Shown here: piece by piece, positions 45,126-52,787 of the stretch
How the letters are laid out: each line of letters starts with the position of its first letter
Position numbering within the stretch: position 1 is the stretch's first letter
Source of the DNA: Bradyrhizobium frederickii
GTDB lineage: Bacteria > Pseudomonadota > Alphaproteobacteria > Rhizobiales > Xanthobacteraceae
Direction: 5' to 3'
Assembly (NCBI RefSeq): GCF_004570865.1
Contig: NZ_SPQS01000012.1
Coordinates: 124,001-188,000, forward strand
Length of the DNA: 64,000 nt
The notes under the pieces: model-generated
Databases searched by the model: none
What the model was told of the DNA's origin: nothing
Seen by the model: only the letters and a program-made list of their open reading frames with translations
Translations under genes and position numbers: made by a program

Positions 45126-46373
45126 ATGGCGTATGCGGCGACAGCCGATGGAGTGAAACTGGCCGCGCCCGGCGTGCTGGCGCTGCAGCGCGCGCTGGTG
45201 TGGCTGGTCGGCGCCTCCGGCGCGGTCGTCTTCATCGAACCGAGCCCCTACGAGATCGTGACGCTATTTGCCGCCGTCACGTTCTTCGCCACCGGCCTTC
45301 GCTTGCGGCTCGCGCTGATGCCGCTGATCGCACTGCTGGTCCTGCTCAATCTCGGCTACACGATCAGCGCGATCCCGCTGTTCGAGCAGTCCGAGGTGGT
45401 GAGCTGGATCGCGACCTCCTGGTACATGGCGGTGACCGTCGTGTTCTTCGCCATGGTGATGTCCGAGGACACCGCGGCCCGGCTCGACATGCTCCGCCGC
45501 GGGCTCGTGGTCGGCGCGATGGTGGCTTCGCTCCTGGCGGTCGCCGGCTACTTCCACCTGGTGCCTGGCGGCAACGACCTCCTCACGCTCTACGGACGGG
45601 CGCGCGGCACGTTCAAGGACCCGAACGTGCTCGGCGCCTTCCTGATCCTGCCAGCGCTGTTTGCGCTGCAGAGCGTGGTATCGGACAAGCTGGCCAAGGC
45701 GTTCCGCAACGTCATCGCCTTCGCCATCATGGCGCTGGCGATCCTGCTCGCCTTCTCGCGTGCCGCCTGGGGCGGGTTGGTGCTGACCTCGGCCTTCATG
45801 CTGGCGCTGATGGTGCTGACCGGCCGCACCAACGCGCAGCGATCGCGCATCGTCGTCATGGCGGTCGTGGCCGCGGTGCTGGGGCTGGCGCTGATCGCGG
45901 TGCTGCTGTCGTTCGAGTCCACCGCGGAGATGTTCAAGCAGCGCGCAAGCTTCGACCAGAGCTATGACGAAGGCCGCTTCGGCCGGTTCGGCCGTCACAT
46001 CCTCGGCGCGGAGATGGCGCTCGACCTGCCGTTCGGCATCGGTCCCTTGCAATTCCACCGCTTCTTTCCCGAGGACACCCACAACTCCTATCTCAACGCC
46101 TTCATGTCCGGCGGCTGGCTGTCCGGCGTGTGCTATCCCGCGCTGGTCTTCACCACAGTGATCATGGGCTTCCGCCACATCTTCGTCCCGGTGCCCTGGC
46201 AGCGCGCTTATCTCGCGATCTTCTCCGCCTTCGTCGGCACCGTCGGCGAAAGCTTCGTGATCGACACCGACCACTGGCGGCACTTCTGGATGATGCTTGG
46301 CGCGATGTGGGGCATGATCGCGGCCGCACAGATCTACAGGATCAGGGCCGAAGACGAAGCGCCTTCAGCTTGA
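45126..46373 (+). CDS. O-antigen ligase/polymerase (Wzy/WaaL type) family protein
   Basis: Starting at ATG 45126 (a GTG precedes it at 45123), the 415-residue protein has about ten membrane helices. It has a large periplasmic loop with RGTFKDPNVLGAFLILP (residue about 160-180) and the motif EDTHNSYLNAFMSGGWLSG (about 315-335), typical of the Wzy_C domain, where the arginine and histidine serve polymer transfer. It either polymerises or ligates the repeat unit built by the preceding genes. No Wzx flippase or Wza channel is in the window. Confidence 0.88.
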   Translation: MAYAATADGVKLAAPGVLALQRALVWLVGASGAVVFIEPSPYEIVTLFAAVTFFATGLRLRLALMPLIALLVLLNLGYTISAIPLFEQSEVVSWIATSWYMAVTVVFFAMVMSEDTAARLDMLRRGLVVGAMVASLLAVAGYFHLVPGGNDLLTLYGRARGTFKDPNVLGAFLILPALFALQSVVSDKLAKAFRNVIAFAIMALAILLAFSRAAWGGLVLTSAFMLALMVLTGRTNAQRSRIVVMAVVAAVLGLALIAVLLSFESTAEMFKQRASFDQSYDEGRFGRFGRHILGAEMALDLPFGIGPLQFHRFFPEDTHNSYLNAFMSGGWLSGVCYPALVFTTVIMGFRHIFVPVPWQRAYLAIFSAFVGTVGESFVIDTDHWRHFWMMLGAMWGMIAAAQIYRIRAEDEAPSA

Positions 46374-46473
46374 GATGGGAACGCTCTCTCGAGGCTGACA
46401 GCTTCTGGAGCGTCGCGGTTCGGCGCCGCATTGTCGTCCAGGATATTCAAATGGACGTTGCGCAAAGGTCTGG

Positions 46474-46852
46474 TCAGGCATCTGCACTCACTTCCTGTTC
46501 GAGCTTCTTGCGCAGCGCCTTGATGAGGCGGCCGGCGGTCTTGATCTCTTCTATCGGGAGACCTTGTACCAGCGAGTTGATCTTGGGGGCATACAGGCGG
46601 ATGGCAGCGTCGTAGGTCTTCAGTCCCTTGTCGGTCAGGACCACGAGATGGGCGCGGCGATGATGTGGATTGAGTTCAAAGGTGACGAGCCCTTCATGGG
46701 CCAGGTCATTGACGATACGCTGAACGTTCTGGCGGTTAGCGCCGAGGTCGCGGGCGAGCCAGGCGACCGGCTGCGCACGGTCCGCGCCAACGATCGCCCC
46801 ACGTCAAGGTCAGGTTATTGACCCTGAATAGGTCGAGAATGAGATCGGTCAT
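46474..46852 (-). pseudogene. marR family regulator, disrupted by an internal deletion
   Basis: From ATG 46852 the frame reads MTDLILDLFRVNNLTLTWGDR and then runs into nonsense (WRGPCAAGRLARPRPRR) and a stop. The natural continuation is in another frame: GAIVGADRAQPVAWLARDLG, ANRQNVQRIVNDLAHEG and so on to EQEVSADA, ending at 46474. The winged-helix core between GDR and AIV is missing, including the dimerisation and first recognition helices. The junction GCGATCGTT could be the scar of a direct-repeat deletion. An ATG at 46888 is an alternative start. The gene is divergent from 46993-47660. Confidence 0.8.
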
Positions 46853-46907
46853 GGCGTCACCCGCCGGAGATCGCTTGATAGCGCGCATATTGACTCCATA
46901 AATCCCT

Positions 46908-46927
46908 ATTGACACCATCATGTCAAT
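46908..46927. promoter_or_regulatory. Palindromic operator overlapping divergent promoters
   Basis: ATTGACA-CCATCA-TGTCAAT is a perfect 7-6-7 inverted repeat. Each arm supplies a TTGACA -35 hexamer. On the minus strand 17 bases separate it from ATTTAT (46903-46898), a fair -10, and on the plus strand CTATCG at 46932 is a weak -10. It lies between the marR remnant and the 46993 gene and has the size of a MarR site. Confidence 0.65.
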
Positions 46928-46951
46928 TGGGCTATCGCTGGCGCCGACTTC

Positions 46952-46965
46952 GACACCATGATGTC
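46952..46965. promoter_or_regulatory. Second operator-like site near the marR remnant
   Basis: GACA-CCATGA-TGTC repeats the inner part of the palindrome at 46908 at a centre-to-centre distance of about 41 bases, close to four helical turns. It lies 28 bases before the ATG at 46993. Confidence 0.5.
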
Positions 46966-46992
46966 ATATTGGACCAGACGCGAGAGTTTGTC

Positions 46993-47223
46993 ATGCCCGT
47001 GATGCGCCATGCGATCCAGCCGACCCCACCGAATGCCGTTCTGAGGCCGCCGCTTCTCGGAGGCGCGGGCCCGATTTCCGCGCCGCATGAAGCGGTAGCA
47101 GCGGAAATCTTACGTCATGAAACGCGCCCCGCAGAAGGCTGGGTCACGTTCGCGGCGGTCGCATCGCACCCACCGGGGTCGCCTCGGGGCTCGAACGATA
47201 ACCAGAAGGGAAACAGGCCGTGA
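46993..47223 (+). CDS. Small hypothetical protein, first gene of a MarR-linked operon
   Basis: The 76-residue frame starts MPVMRHAIQPTPPNAVLRPP and ends NDNQKGNRP. It is rich in Pro and Ala and has no membrane segment or cysteine. The TGA (47221-47223) overlaps the GTG start of the next gene, so the two appear translationally coupled. A GAGAG site lies near the ATG. I do not know the family and it could be a leader-like frame. Confidence 0.45.
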   Translation: MPVMRHAIQPTPPNAVLRPPLLGGAGPISAPHEAVAAEILRHETRPAEGWVTFAAVASHPPGSPRGSNDNQKGNRP

Positions 47224-47660
47224 TCAAGATGATTCATCCCGTTGCAGGCGGGACCGCGCTTCTCACGATCTCGACTTTCTGGCTCTCTACTGCGTTCAGC
47301 GAGCTCTTCGCGTCCCAATCCGTCATCGCTGCCGTCAAGACTGCCATACCGTGGGGCTTTCTCGTGCTGATCCCTGCGCTTGCGGCGACGGCCGGATCGG
47401 GCCTTGCGCTTTCACAGGGGCGGCGAGCCGGCCTGATCGGCGCGAAGATCAAGCGAATGCCGCTGATCGCGGCTAACGGCCTTCTCGTGCTTGTCCCCGC
47501 CGCTTTCTTTCTCGCACACAAGGCGAAGGCCGCCGAGCTCGATGCAGTCTTCTATGCGGTCCAGGCTCTTGAGCTTATCGCCGGAGCTGCGAACATCACC
47601 CTGCTCATGCTCAACGCGCGAGACGGCTTGAGAATGAAAGCCCGGTCCCGCAACAGGTGA
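47220..47660 (+). CDS. Four-helix membrane protein of a MarR-linked operon
   Basis: The 146-residue product starts at GTG, with AAGGGAAAC upstream, as MIKMIHPVAGGTALLTISTF. Four hydrophobic helices are visible, near 10-30, 40-62, 78-100 and 112-132. A conserved-looking basic loop (QGRRAGLIGAKIKRMP) lies after helix two. I recall similar proteins beside marR genes in Bradyrhizobium, without a known function. With the neighbouring regulator broken, it may now be expressed without control. Confidence 0.7.
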   Translation: MIKMIHPVAGGTALLTISTFWLSTAFSELFASQSVIAAVKTAIPWGFLVLIPALAATAGSGLALSQGRRAGLIGAKIKRMPLIAANGLLVLVPAAFFLAHKAKAAELDAVFYAVQALELIAGAANITLLMLNARDGLRMKARSRNR

Positions 47661-47672
47661 GAAAGCGAAGGC

Positions 47673-48851
47673 TCACGTCTCCACCTCGAACGTCAGCCCG
47701 GCGTGATCGACCAGCCGCTTGACCAGCTTGTGCTGCATGGCCGCGCCCGGCGTCCAGAAGCCGCCCGGAACATCCGTCGCATCACGCAGCAGGCAGATCG
47801 CGCATTCGGAGATCATCTTGGAGGTCGAGCCGTAGCCGGGATCGCGGTCGCCGGTGACGCCGGCGCGGACCTGGCGTCCGTCCGGTGCGATCGCGACGTA
47901 GAGCAGATCGAACAAGCCGTTCTCGCGCTCCTCCTTCGACGGCCCTTCGCCCGGCTTCGGCGCGTTAGGGCCGGTCTTCTCGGCATTGGCCGCCATCACG
48001 CGCTTTGCGTTGGCCTCGCCCTTCTCGCCGGGACCGGTCAGGACCATCTCGTCGTAGACGAAATCCTTGCCGTAGGGAAAGCCCATCAGCATGTTGGAAC
48101 GATGGACGTTGCGGGTGTTGATCAGCGCCATCATGAACGGGGCGGCCCAGGATTGCAGATCCTCCTCGTAAGCCGCCCGGTTGCCCTTGGGCTGCTTCGG
48201 GCCGGTGAACCCCGGCGTCAGCGCAAAATGGTCGTTGAGAATGGCGACGAGGCTGAGGTCCTTGGCGACCGCATCGAAAGTCGCTTTGGCACTCGCCGCG
48301 GTGCCGCCTGACAGCGTGCCGCGCATGTCGCGCACGCGGCCCTTCACGCGCGCGGCCGGCGCGCCGAACACGCGCCTGGCTTCTTCCTGCACGAAGAACG
48401 TGCCGAGCTCGAACGGCACGGAATCGTAACCGCAGGAGAACACGATGCGCGAGCCGCTCGCCTTGGCCGCCGCCTCGTACTTGTCGATCATCTGCCGCAT
48501 CCAGACCGGCTCGCCGCAGAGATCGAAATAATCCGCACCCGCAGCGACGCAGGCCGCGAGTAGGTCCTCGCCATAGAACTGGTACGGCCCCACCGTCGTG
48601 ATCACGGACCTCGTCTGCGCCACCATCGCCTTCAGCGACGCAGCGTCCGACGCATCCGCCACGATCAGCGGCGTATCGGCGGGCGCACCGATCGCATCGC
48701 GCACCGATTTCAGCTTGTCCAGGCTGCGGCCGGCCATCGCCCATGTCAGCGACTTGTCGTCCTTGTATTGCGCCGCCAGATATTCGGCGACGAGCTGGCC
48801 GGTGAAACCGGTCGCGCCGTAGACGACGATGTCGAATTTCGCAGAGCTCAT
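47673..48851 (-). CDS. Saccharopine dehydrogenase-like / trans-acting enoyl reductase family protein
   Basis: The 392-residue protein begins FDIVVYGATGFTGQLVAEYLA, an NAD(P)-binding Rossmann motif, followed by ITTVGPYQFYGEDLLAACVAAGADYFDL (parts TTVGPYQFYGEDLL and AGADYFDLCGEP). This is the family that includes mycobacterial trans-acting enoyl reductase and the saccharopine-dehydrogenase-like oxidoreductases of unknown substrate. The gene is convergent with the MarR-linked operon and directly follows the DUF169 gene (nine bases), suggesting one transcript. Confidence 0.85.
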   Translation of the reverse strand: MSSAKFDIVVYGATGFTGQLVAEYLAAQYKDDKSLTWAMAGRSLDKLKSVRDAIGAPADTPLIVADASDAASLKAMVAQTRSVITTVGPYQFYGEDLLAACVAAGADYFDLCGEPVWMRQMIDKYEAAAKASGSRIVFSCGYDSVPFELGTFFVQEEARRVFGAPAARVKGRVRDMRGTLSGGTAASAKATFDAVAKDLSLVAILNDHFALTPGFTGPKQPKGNRAAYEEDLQSWAAPFMMALINTRNVHRSNMLMGFPYGKDFVYDEMVLTGPGEKGEANAKRVMAANAEKTGPNAPKPGEGPSKEERENGLFDLLYVAIAPDGRQVRAGVTGDRDPGYGSTSKMISECAICLLRDATDVPGGFWTPGAAMQHKLVKRLVDHAGLTFEVET

Positions 48852-48860
48852 GCTCGTCCC

Positions 48861-49643
48861 TTACTTTTTCGCGTAACTCACGCCCATGCCGGCACGGACG
48901 TCGCTTTGGATGCCATAGGGCGGGATCGGATAGCGCAGACCATTCTTGGCCAGCGCCTTCATGCCCTCGATCGCCTTGGCGAGATGCGCGGGTTTCAAGG
49001 CCATCAGCATCTCCTCGTCCGGCACGCCGCCATAGCGCCGTTCGGCATAGCATGGCAAGGACAGGCTGGGCTCCCCGGTCTTGAGCGCCCGCCCCCAGGA
49101 ATCCGCGCACGCGGTCTCGCCGACCACGCCCCATTCGAACTTCTTGTAGCCGGTATATTGCAGCCCGTTGATCAGGATGATCATCTGCCCGGGCGTCGCA
49201 TAGACGAGGCAGATGTCGGGCGGATCGAGCCGGCCGCTCGCGAGCGGACTGACGGCGAGCGCCTGATATTGGCCGAACGGGACCACGTCCAGCGCCTCCT
49301 GGCGCTTGCGCGCATCCTCCGCCGTGCCGTGCCAGACCCCGACATAGTTTTCGCCGGCGAGCCATTTGTCGTCCTGCGGGCTAAGTCCGATCACCGCGCG
49401 GCACTGGCTACCTACAAGATCGTCGGCGGTGATGCCGACGGTCCAGCCCAGCCGCGCCGCCATGCTGACGATCTGGTCGGTGGTGTGGATCGCATTCGGC
49501 CGCCGGATTTTCGGGATCGCCTCCATCTCCGCCGCTTGCGCGAACAGCTTCATGCCGATCACATTGGTCTTCAGCCGCAGCAGGCTGTTGAGATCGGCGA
49601 CGAGGCCGGCAAGATCGATGCTGTCTGCACTGTGCTGTTGCAT
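48861..49643 (-). CDS. DUF169 family protein
   Basis: The 260-residue protein is soluble. It shows the DUF169 pattern as I recall it: VNVIGMKLFAQAAEMEAIPKIRRP-like opening (here TNVIGMKLFAQAAEME), RAVIGLSPQDDKWLAGENYVGVW and the closing CYAERRYGGVPDEEMLMALKP. It also has a conserved cysteine in SQCRAVIGL. DUF169 proteins occur in bacteria and archaea without a firm biochemical role. It precedes the oxidoreductase on the same strand, so the two may act together. Confidence 0.8.
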   Translation of the reverse strand: MQQHSADSIDLAGLVADLNSLLRLKTNVIGMKLFAQAAEMEAIPKIRRPNAIHTTDQIVSMAARLGWTVGITADDLVGSQCRAVIGLSPQDDKWLAGENYVGVWHGTAEDARKRQEALDVVPFGQYQALAVSPLASGRLDPPDICLVYATPGQMIILINGLQYTGYKKFEWGVVGETACADSWGRALKTGEPSLSLPCYAERRYGGVPDEEMLMALKPAHLAKAIEGMKALAKNGLRYPIPPYGIQSDVRAGMGVSYAKK

Positions 49644-49698
49644 GGCTTCCTCCGGCCGCAGCGACCGTGCGCCGCGTATTCTTGTTTTGCGGTTCGTT

Positions 49699-50592
49699 TT
49701 AGTCCTTCGCAGGTCCCGGAAGCAACTCGCCGGTCCTGCCCATCAGGCGGTAGGCCACGAGGCCGATCCACTCGCGGACGGCCACTTCGGTCCGTCGCAG
49801 CCCGTCCGCGGCCATGTTGGTGAAGGAGAATAGATCGTCCCGTCCGCCCATCCGCCAGTCGACCGGATAGGCCTCGACCTCAAATCCGGCCTTGCGGAAG
49901 ATTCCCATCGAGCGCGGCATGTGGAAGGCCGACGTCACCAGAAGCCAGCGCTCGCCCGGCTTCGGCGTCACCAGCTGCTTCGTGAAGACCGCATTCTCCC
50001 AGGTGTTCCGCGAATTGCGCTCGAGGATCAGACGCTCTTTCGGGATGCCCAGATTCTCCAGGATCGGCGCGGAATAGTCAGCTTCCCTGGCATCGTGAGA
50101 GACGAGGTTCGCGCTCCCTCCGGTAAACACGATGCGCGCATTCGGATAGCGGCGCGCGAGCTCGGCCGGCGCGAACAGACGATCGGCGGCGTGCGCGACG
50201 ACCGGCGTGCGATGCGCCGCCGACAGGTCGGTGTCGACCGAGCCGCCGAGCACGATGATGCCGTCGGGCGCCCCGCGCGAGGCGTCCCACGCCGGAAAGC
50301 GCGATTCCAGCGGATAGATCAGGAGATTGCCGAGCGGCGAGAACGCCGCCAGCGCCAGCAGCACCAGCGTGGTCACGGCCAGCCTGCGGCCCAGCGCGGC
50401 AAAGCGCGTCGCCATCAGCACCAGCGAGACGATGCCGAGCTCGACCAGAAGGTTGATCGGCAGCAGCGCGGTGCCGATTGTCTTGGACAGAACGAAGAAC
50501 AGGGGAGCCTCGCGGAAATGAGCTTGCCAGTCTGCGCGGGGCTTGACCTGCCCGGCGATCTTCAGAAAGCTTCTTGAAAGAGGATCGATCAC
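49699..50592 (-). CDS. YdcF family (DUF218) membrane protein
   Basis: The frame starts at GTG 50592, but its first 30 codons lie in or next to a palindromic repeat and look unlike the family. Family-like sequence begins FFVLSKTIGTALLPINLL at codon 31, which is CTG with CGAGG six bases upstream. After two helices (to about 90), the DUF218 domain shows GIIVLGGSVD, ADRLFAPAELARRYPNARIVFTGG, LERNSRNTWENAVFTKQL and LLVTSAFHMPRSMGIFRKAG. Members act in envelope metabolism, such as ElyC. It is divergent from the amidase gene. Confidence 0.85.
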   Translation of the reverse strand: MIDPLSRSFLKIAGQVKPRADWQAHFREAPLFFVLSKTIGTALLPINLLVELGIVSLVLMATRFAALGRRLAVTTLVLLALAAFSPLGNLLIYPLESRFPAWDASRGAPDGIIVLGGSVDTDLSAAHRTPVVAHAADRLFAPAELARRYPNARIVFTGGSANLVSHDAREADYSAPILENLGIPKERLILERNSRNTWENAVFTKQLVTPKPGERWLLVTSAFHMPRSMGIFRKAGFEVEAYPVDWRMGGRDDLFSFTNMAADGLRRTEVAVREWIGLVAYRLMGRTGELLPGPAKD

Positions 50593-50607
50593 CGGGTCAA
50601 GCCCGGC
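50537..50607. repeat. Short palindromic repeat, family 5 type, overlapping the ydcF 5' end
   Basis: CGGGGCTTGACCTGCCCGG at 50537-50555 faces CCGGGTCAAGCCCGG at 50592-50606. These are the same arm sequences as in the element at 44975-45080. The annotated start of the ydcF-like gene falls inside it. Confidence 0.6.
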
Positions 50608-50633
50608 CTGATCAAAGCGACCGGACGCGGCAA

Positions 50634-51575
50634 ATGACCCATCACCACCTGCATTCCAGCCCCAAGACCTGCCATTGGGGCTTCTTCGAAGCCGCGCTGG
50701 AGCCCGTCCTCACTATCGCGAGCGGCGATGAGGTGACGGTCGACACTATCAGCGGCGGACCGGACATGCTGCCCGACCGCGACAAGTTTCACATTCCGCC
50801 CGAAATGTTCGAGGTTCATGCCAGCAACGAGCGCATGCTGCCCGGCCACATTCTCACCGGTCCGATCGCGGTCGAGGGCGCCGAGCCCGGCGACGTGCTC
50901 GCGGTCGAGATCCTCGACGTTCAGCTTCGGCAGGATTGGGGCTGGAACATGATCAAGCCGCTGGCCGGCACCCTGCCCGACGATTTCCACGAGACGCGTA
51001 TCCTGAACATCCCGCTCGACCGTACCAGGATGACCGGCCGCATGCCGTGGGGCCTCGACCTGCCGCTCAAGCCGTTCTTCGGCGTGATGGGCGTATCGCC
51101 GCCGCCAGCCTGGGGACGCATCTCCTCGCTGATCCCGCGCGCCATGGGCGGCAATCTCGACAACAAGGAGCTCGGCGCCGGCGCGACGCTCTATCTGCCG
51201 GTGTTCGTGCCGGGCGCGATGTTCTCCTGCGGCGACGGCCATGGCGTGCAGGGCGACGGCGAGGTCTGCGTCACCGCGATCGAGACCGCGCTGCAGGGCC
51301 GCTTCCGCCTGACGCTGCGCAAGGATCTCAGGTTCGACTATCCCCGCGCCGAGACGGCGACTCACTACATGACGATGGCGATGGACCCCGACCTCGACCA
51401 ATGCGTGGTGCGCGCGCTGCGCGACATGATCGCGCTGCTCGGCGAGACGCGAAACCTGTCGCGCGAGGATGCCTACACACTGTGCAGCCTGGCCGCCGAT
51501 CTCAGGGTGACCCAGACCGTCAACGGGTCGAAAGGCATCCATTGCATGATCGAAAAGGCCATCGTGCACGGCTGA
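50634..51575 (+). CDS. Acetamidase/formamidase family protein
   Basis: From ATG 50634 (MTHHHLHSSPKTCHWGFF) the 313-residue enzyme shows the family landmarks: EPGDVLAVEILDVQ, FFGVMGVSPPPAWGRISS and the metal-site region FSCGDGHGVQGDGEVCVTAIE. These enzymes hydrolyse short amides such as formamide or acetamide to ammonia and the acid, and are often under nitrogen control. No amide transporter is adjacent, and the substrate here is not determinable. The 5' region shares its promoter space with ydcF. Confidence 0.9.
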   Translation: MTHHHLHSSPKTCHWGFFEAALEPVLTIASGDEVTVDTISGGPDMLPDRDKFHIPPEMFEVHASNERMLPGHILTGPIAVEGAEPGDVLAVEILDVQLRQDWGWNMIKPLAGTLPDDFHETRILNIPLDRTRMTGRMPWGLDLPLKPFFGVMGVSPPPAWGRISSLIPRAMGGNLDNKELGAGATLYLPVFVPGAMFSCGDGHGVQGDGEVCVTAIETALQGRFRLTLRKDLRFDYPRAETATHYMTMAMDPDLDQCVVRALRDMIALLGETRNLSREDAYTLCSLAADLRVTQTVNGSKGIHCMIEKAIVHG

Positions 51576-51712
51576 GCTCGGCCGCTCCTCCCGACCTGCT
51601 GACGCCCCCGCCGCCGCCCGGCCTGCCGCGCGGCGCGTCGAGTCGCGTCTAATTTCCTGTGCGATTCCAACACGCTGAGCGTCAAGCGCAGCATGCATTT
51701 GACTTCCGCCCC

Positions 51713-51738
51713 TGAACCTAAATAGAGTCTTAATCGTT
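51713..51738 (+). promoter_or_regulatory. EcfG-like promoter candidate
   Basis: TGAAC at 51713-51717 and CGTT at 51735-51738 are 17 bases apart. The general-stress-response consensus in alphaproteobacteria is GGAAC-N16/17-CGTT, so there is one mismatch. It precedes the small gene at 51777 by 39 bases. This could be chance. Confidence 0.3.
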
Positions 51739-51776
51739 ACTTTTATGTACCCGAGTAAGAGGCTAGCGTTCGGGCC

Positions 51777-51974
51777 ATGGCCACCGAAAAAGCCGAGACT
51801 GACCGCATTCCCGTAACCTTGGCGCTCTCGACCATCACCTACCTGGAGAAGCTGGTGAGACAGGGCACCCACGGCACCAGCGTTCCCGGCGTCGCACGCA
51901 CCTTGATCGAGGAAGGCATCCGTCTCGCCATCAAGGACGGGCTTTTGTCGATCCGCGACAATGGCAGGACGTGA
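51777..51974 (+). CDS. Small conserved protein, ribbon-helix-helix-like
   Basis: The 65-residue product starts MATEKAETDRIPVTLALSTI, followed by YLEKLVRQGTHGTSVPGVARTLIEEGIRLAIKDGLL (parts TYLEKLVRQGTHGTS and VARTLIEEGIRLAI). A strand followed by two helices, with a Gly/Ser turn between them, resembles the MetJ/Arc type of small DNA-binding or antitoxin proteins. No toxin gene is beside it. It lies 72 bases before gcrA and could be co-transcribed with it. Confidence 0.65.
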   Translation: MATEKAETDRIPVTLALSTITYLEKLVRQGTHGTSVPGVARTLIEEGIRLAIKDGLLSIRDNGRT

Positions 51975-52046
51975 GCGCGCTCGGTGCGTGAGGCGGACGG
52001 ATCTCGAGGCGGATGGCTGACATCTGCAACCTGGGACCGTTTACAA

Positions 52047-52517
52047 ATGCCTGTTCTCTCACCCACCTGGACCGACGAACGAATTGAACTCCTGAAGCAG
52101 CACTTCGAGGCCGGCCTCTCCTGCCGCGAGATTGCCGCCGACATCGGCGTCAGCCGCAACGCCGTGATCGGCAAGCTATCCCGTCTCAACCTGACGCGTG
52201 GCCGCACCGGTGATGAGCGCAAGGTTCAGGACAGAGGCGCAGCGCGGGCGAAGGCCGTGCCGCGGCTGCAATACGAGATGCTCGCCACGATCTATGGCGA
52301 CACCGACGCCCCCGTGGTGACGGGTCCGATCGACGAGGCGAATCGCTGCTCGCTGCTGGAGCTCGCCGAGAACCGCTGCCGCTGGCCGATCTCGACGCCG
52401 GGCGCAGACGATTTCTGCTTCTGCGGCAACACGGCGCCGGACGGGCAGCCCTATTGCGCCGGCCACAGCCGCCTCGCCTACCGGCCGCCCGCGCGCGCCC
52501 GCGCGATACGCGGCTGA
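52047..52517 (+). CDS. gcrA: GcrA family cell-cycle regulator
   Basis: The ATG at 52047 gives MPVLSPTWTDERIELLKQHFEAGLS; the frame is open from 51984. The N-terminal HTH (SCREIAADIGVSRNAVIGKLSRLNL in parts: SCREIAADIGV, SRNAVIGKL) is the GcrA hallmark. The C-terminal part has CRWPISTPGADDFCFCG and PYCAGHSRLAY, the short cysteine/histidine segment that contacts sigma-70. GcrA binds promoters with methylated GANTC (CcrM) sites and sigma-70 to control cell-cycle genes. The 156-residue length is usual for the family in Rhizobiales. Confidence 0.95.
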   Translation: MPVLSPTWTDERIELLKQHFEAGLSCREIAADIGVSRNAVIGKLSRLNLTRGRTGDERKVQDRGAARAKAVPRLQYEMLATIYGDTDAPVVTGPIDEANRCSLLELAENRCRWPISTPGADDFCFCGNTAPDGQPYCAGHSRLAYRPPARARAIRG

Positions 52518-52536
52518 CGTTGCGCGCATCTCGACG

Positions 52537-52570
52537 AAAAAAAACCTCCGGCGGGGCATCGCCGGAGGTT
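52537..52570 (-). terminator. Strong hairpin with an eight-T tail on the minus strand
   Basis: AACCTCCGGC at 52543-52552 pairs with GCCGGAGGTT at 52561-52570. Eight A at 52537-52544 give an eight-U tail to a minus-strand RNA. In the plus direction only GGTTTCTGG follows, so it is a better terminator for a minus-strand transcript than for gcrA, but it could serve both. Confidence 0.75.
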
Positions 52571-52618
52571 TCTGGAGGCTTAGCATGAAGCTAAGAGCCG
52601 CAACTTTCGTATCTGGCT
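52537..52618 (-). ncRNA. Candidate small RNA between gcrA and the porin gene
   Basis: On the minus strand a promoter-like pair TTTACT (52653-52648) and TATATA (52630-52625) are 17 bases apart. A transcript from about 52618 would be some 80 nt and contain the hairpin CTTAGC-TTCAT-GCTAAG (about 52594-52578), a CCUCC-bearing linker and the terminator at 52537-52570. The porin has its own terminator upstream at 52734-52763, so read-through is not needed. A 32-codon frame (MRFDRGKFIYLL, ATG at 52678 with AAGG upstream) is a rival reading. Confidence 0.4.
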
Positions 52619-52733
52619 GAGTGCTATATAGCTTAGTAGCTCAAGTAAGTAAATAAATTTGCCGCGATCGAATCGCATGGCTCGCCTTCGTGTTCCGCAA
52701 CGGCCATTCGATTTTCCGAAGACCACACCTGTG

Positions 52734-52763
52734 AAAAAGCCCCGGCGGTTTCCCGCCGGGGCT
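52734..52763 (-). terminator. Rho-independent terminator of the porin gene
   Basis: AGCCCCGGCGG at 52738-52748 and CCGCCGGGGCT at 52753-52763 form an 11-bp stem with a four-base loop. Five A at 52734-52738 give a T run on the minus strand, 25 bases after the porin stop. Confidence 0.85.
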
Positions 52764-52787
52764 CTCATCGATTTGCGCGATCGATGA

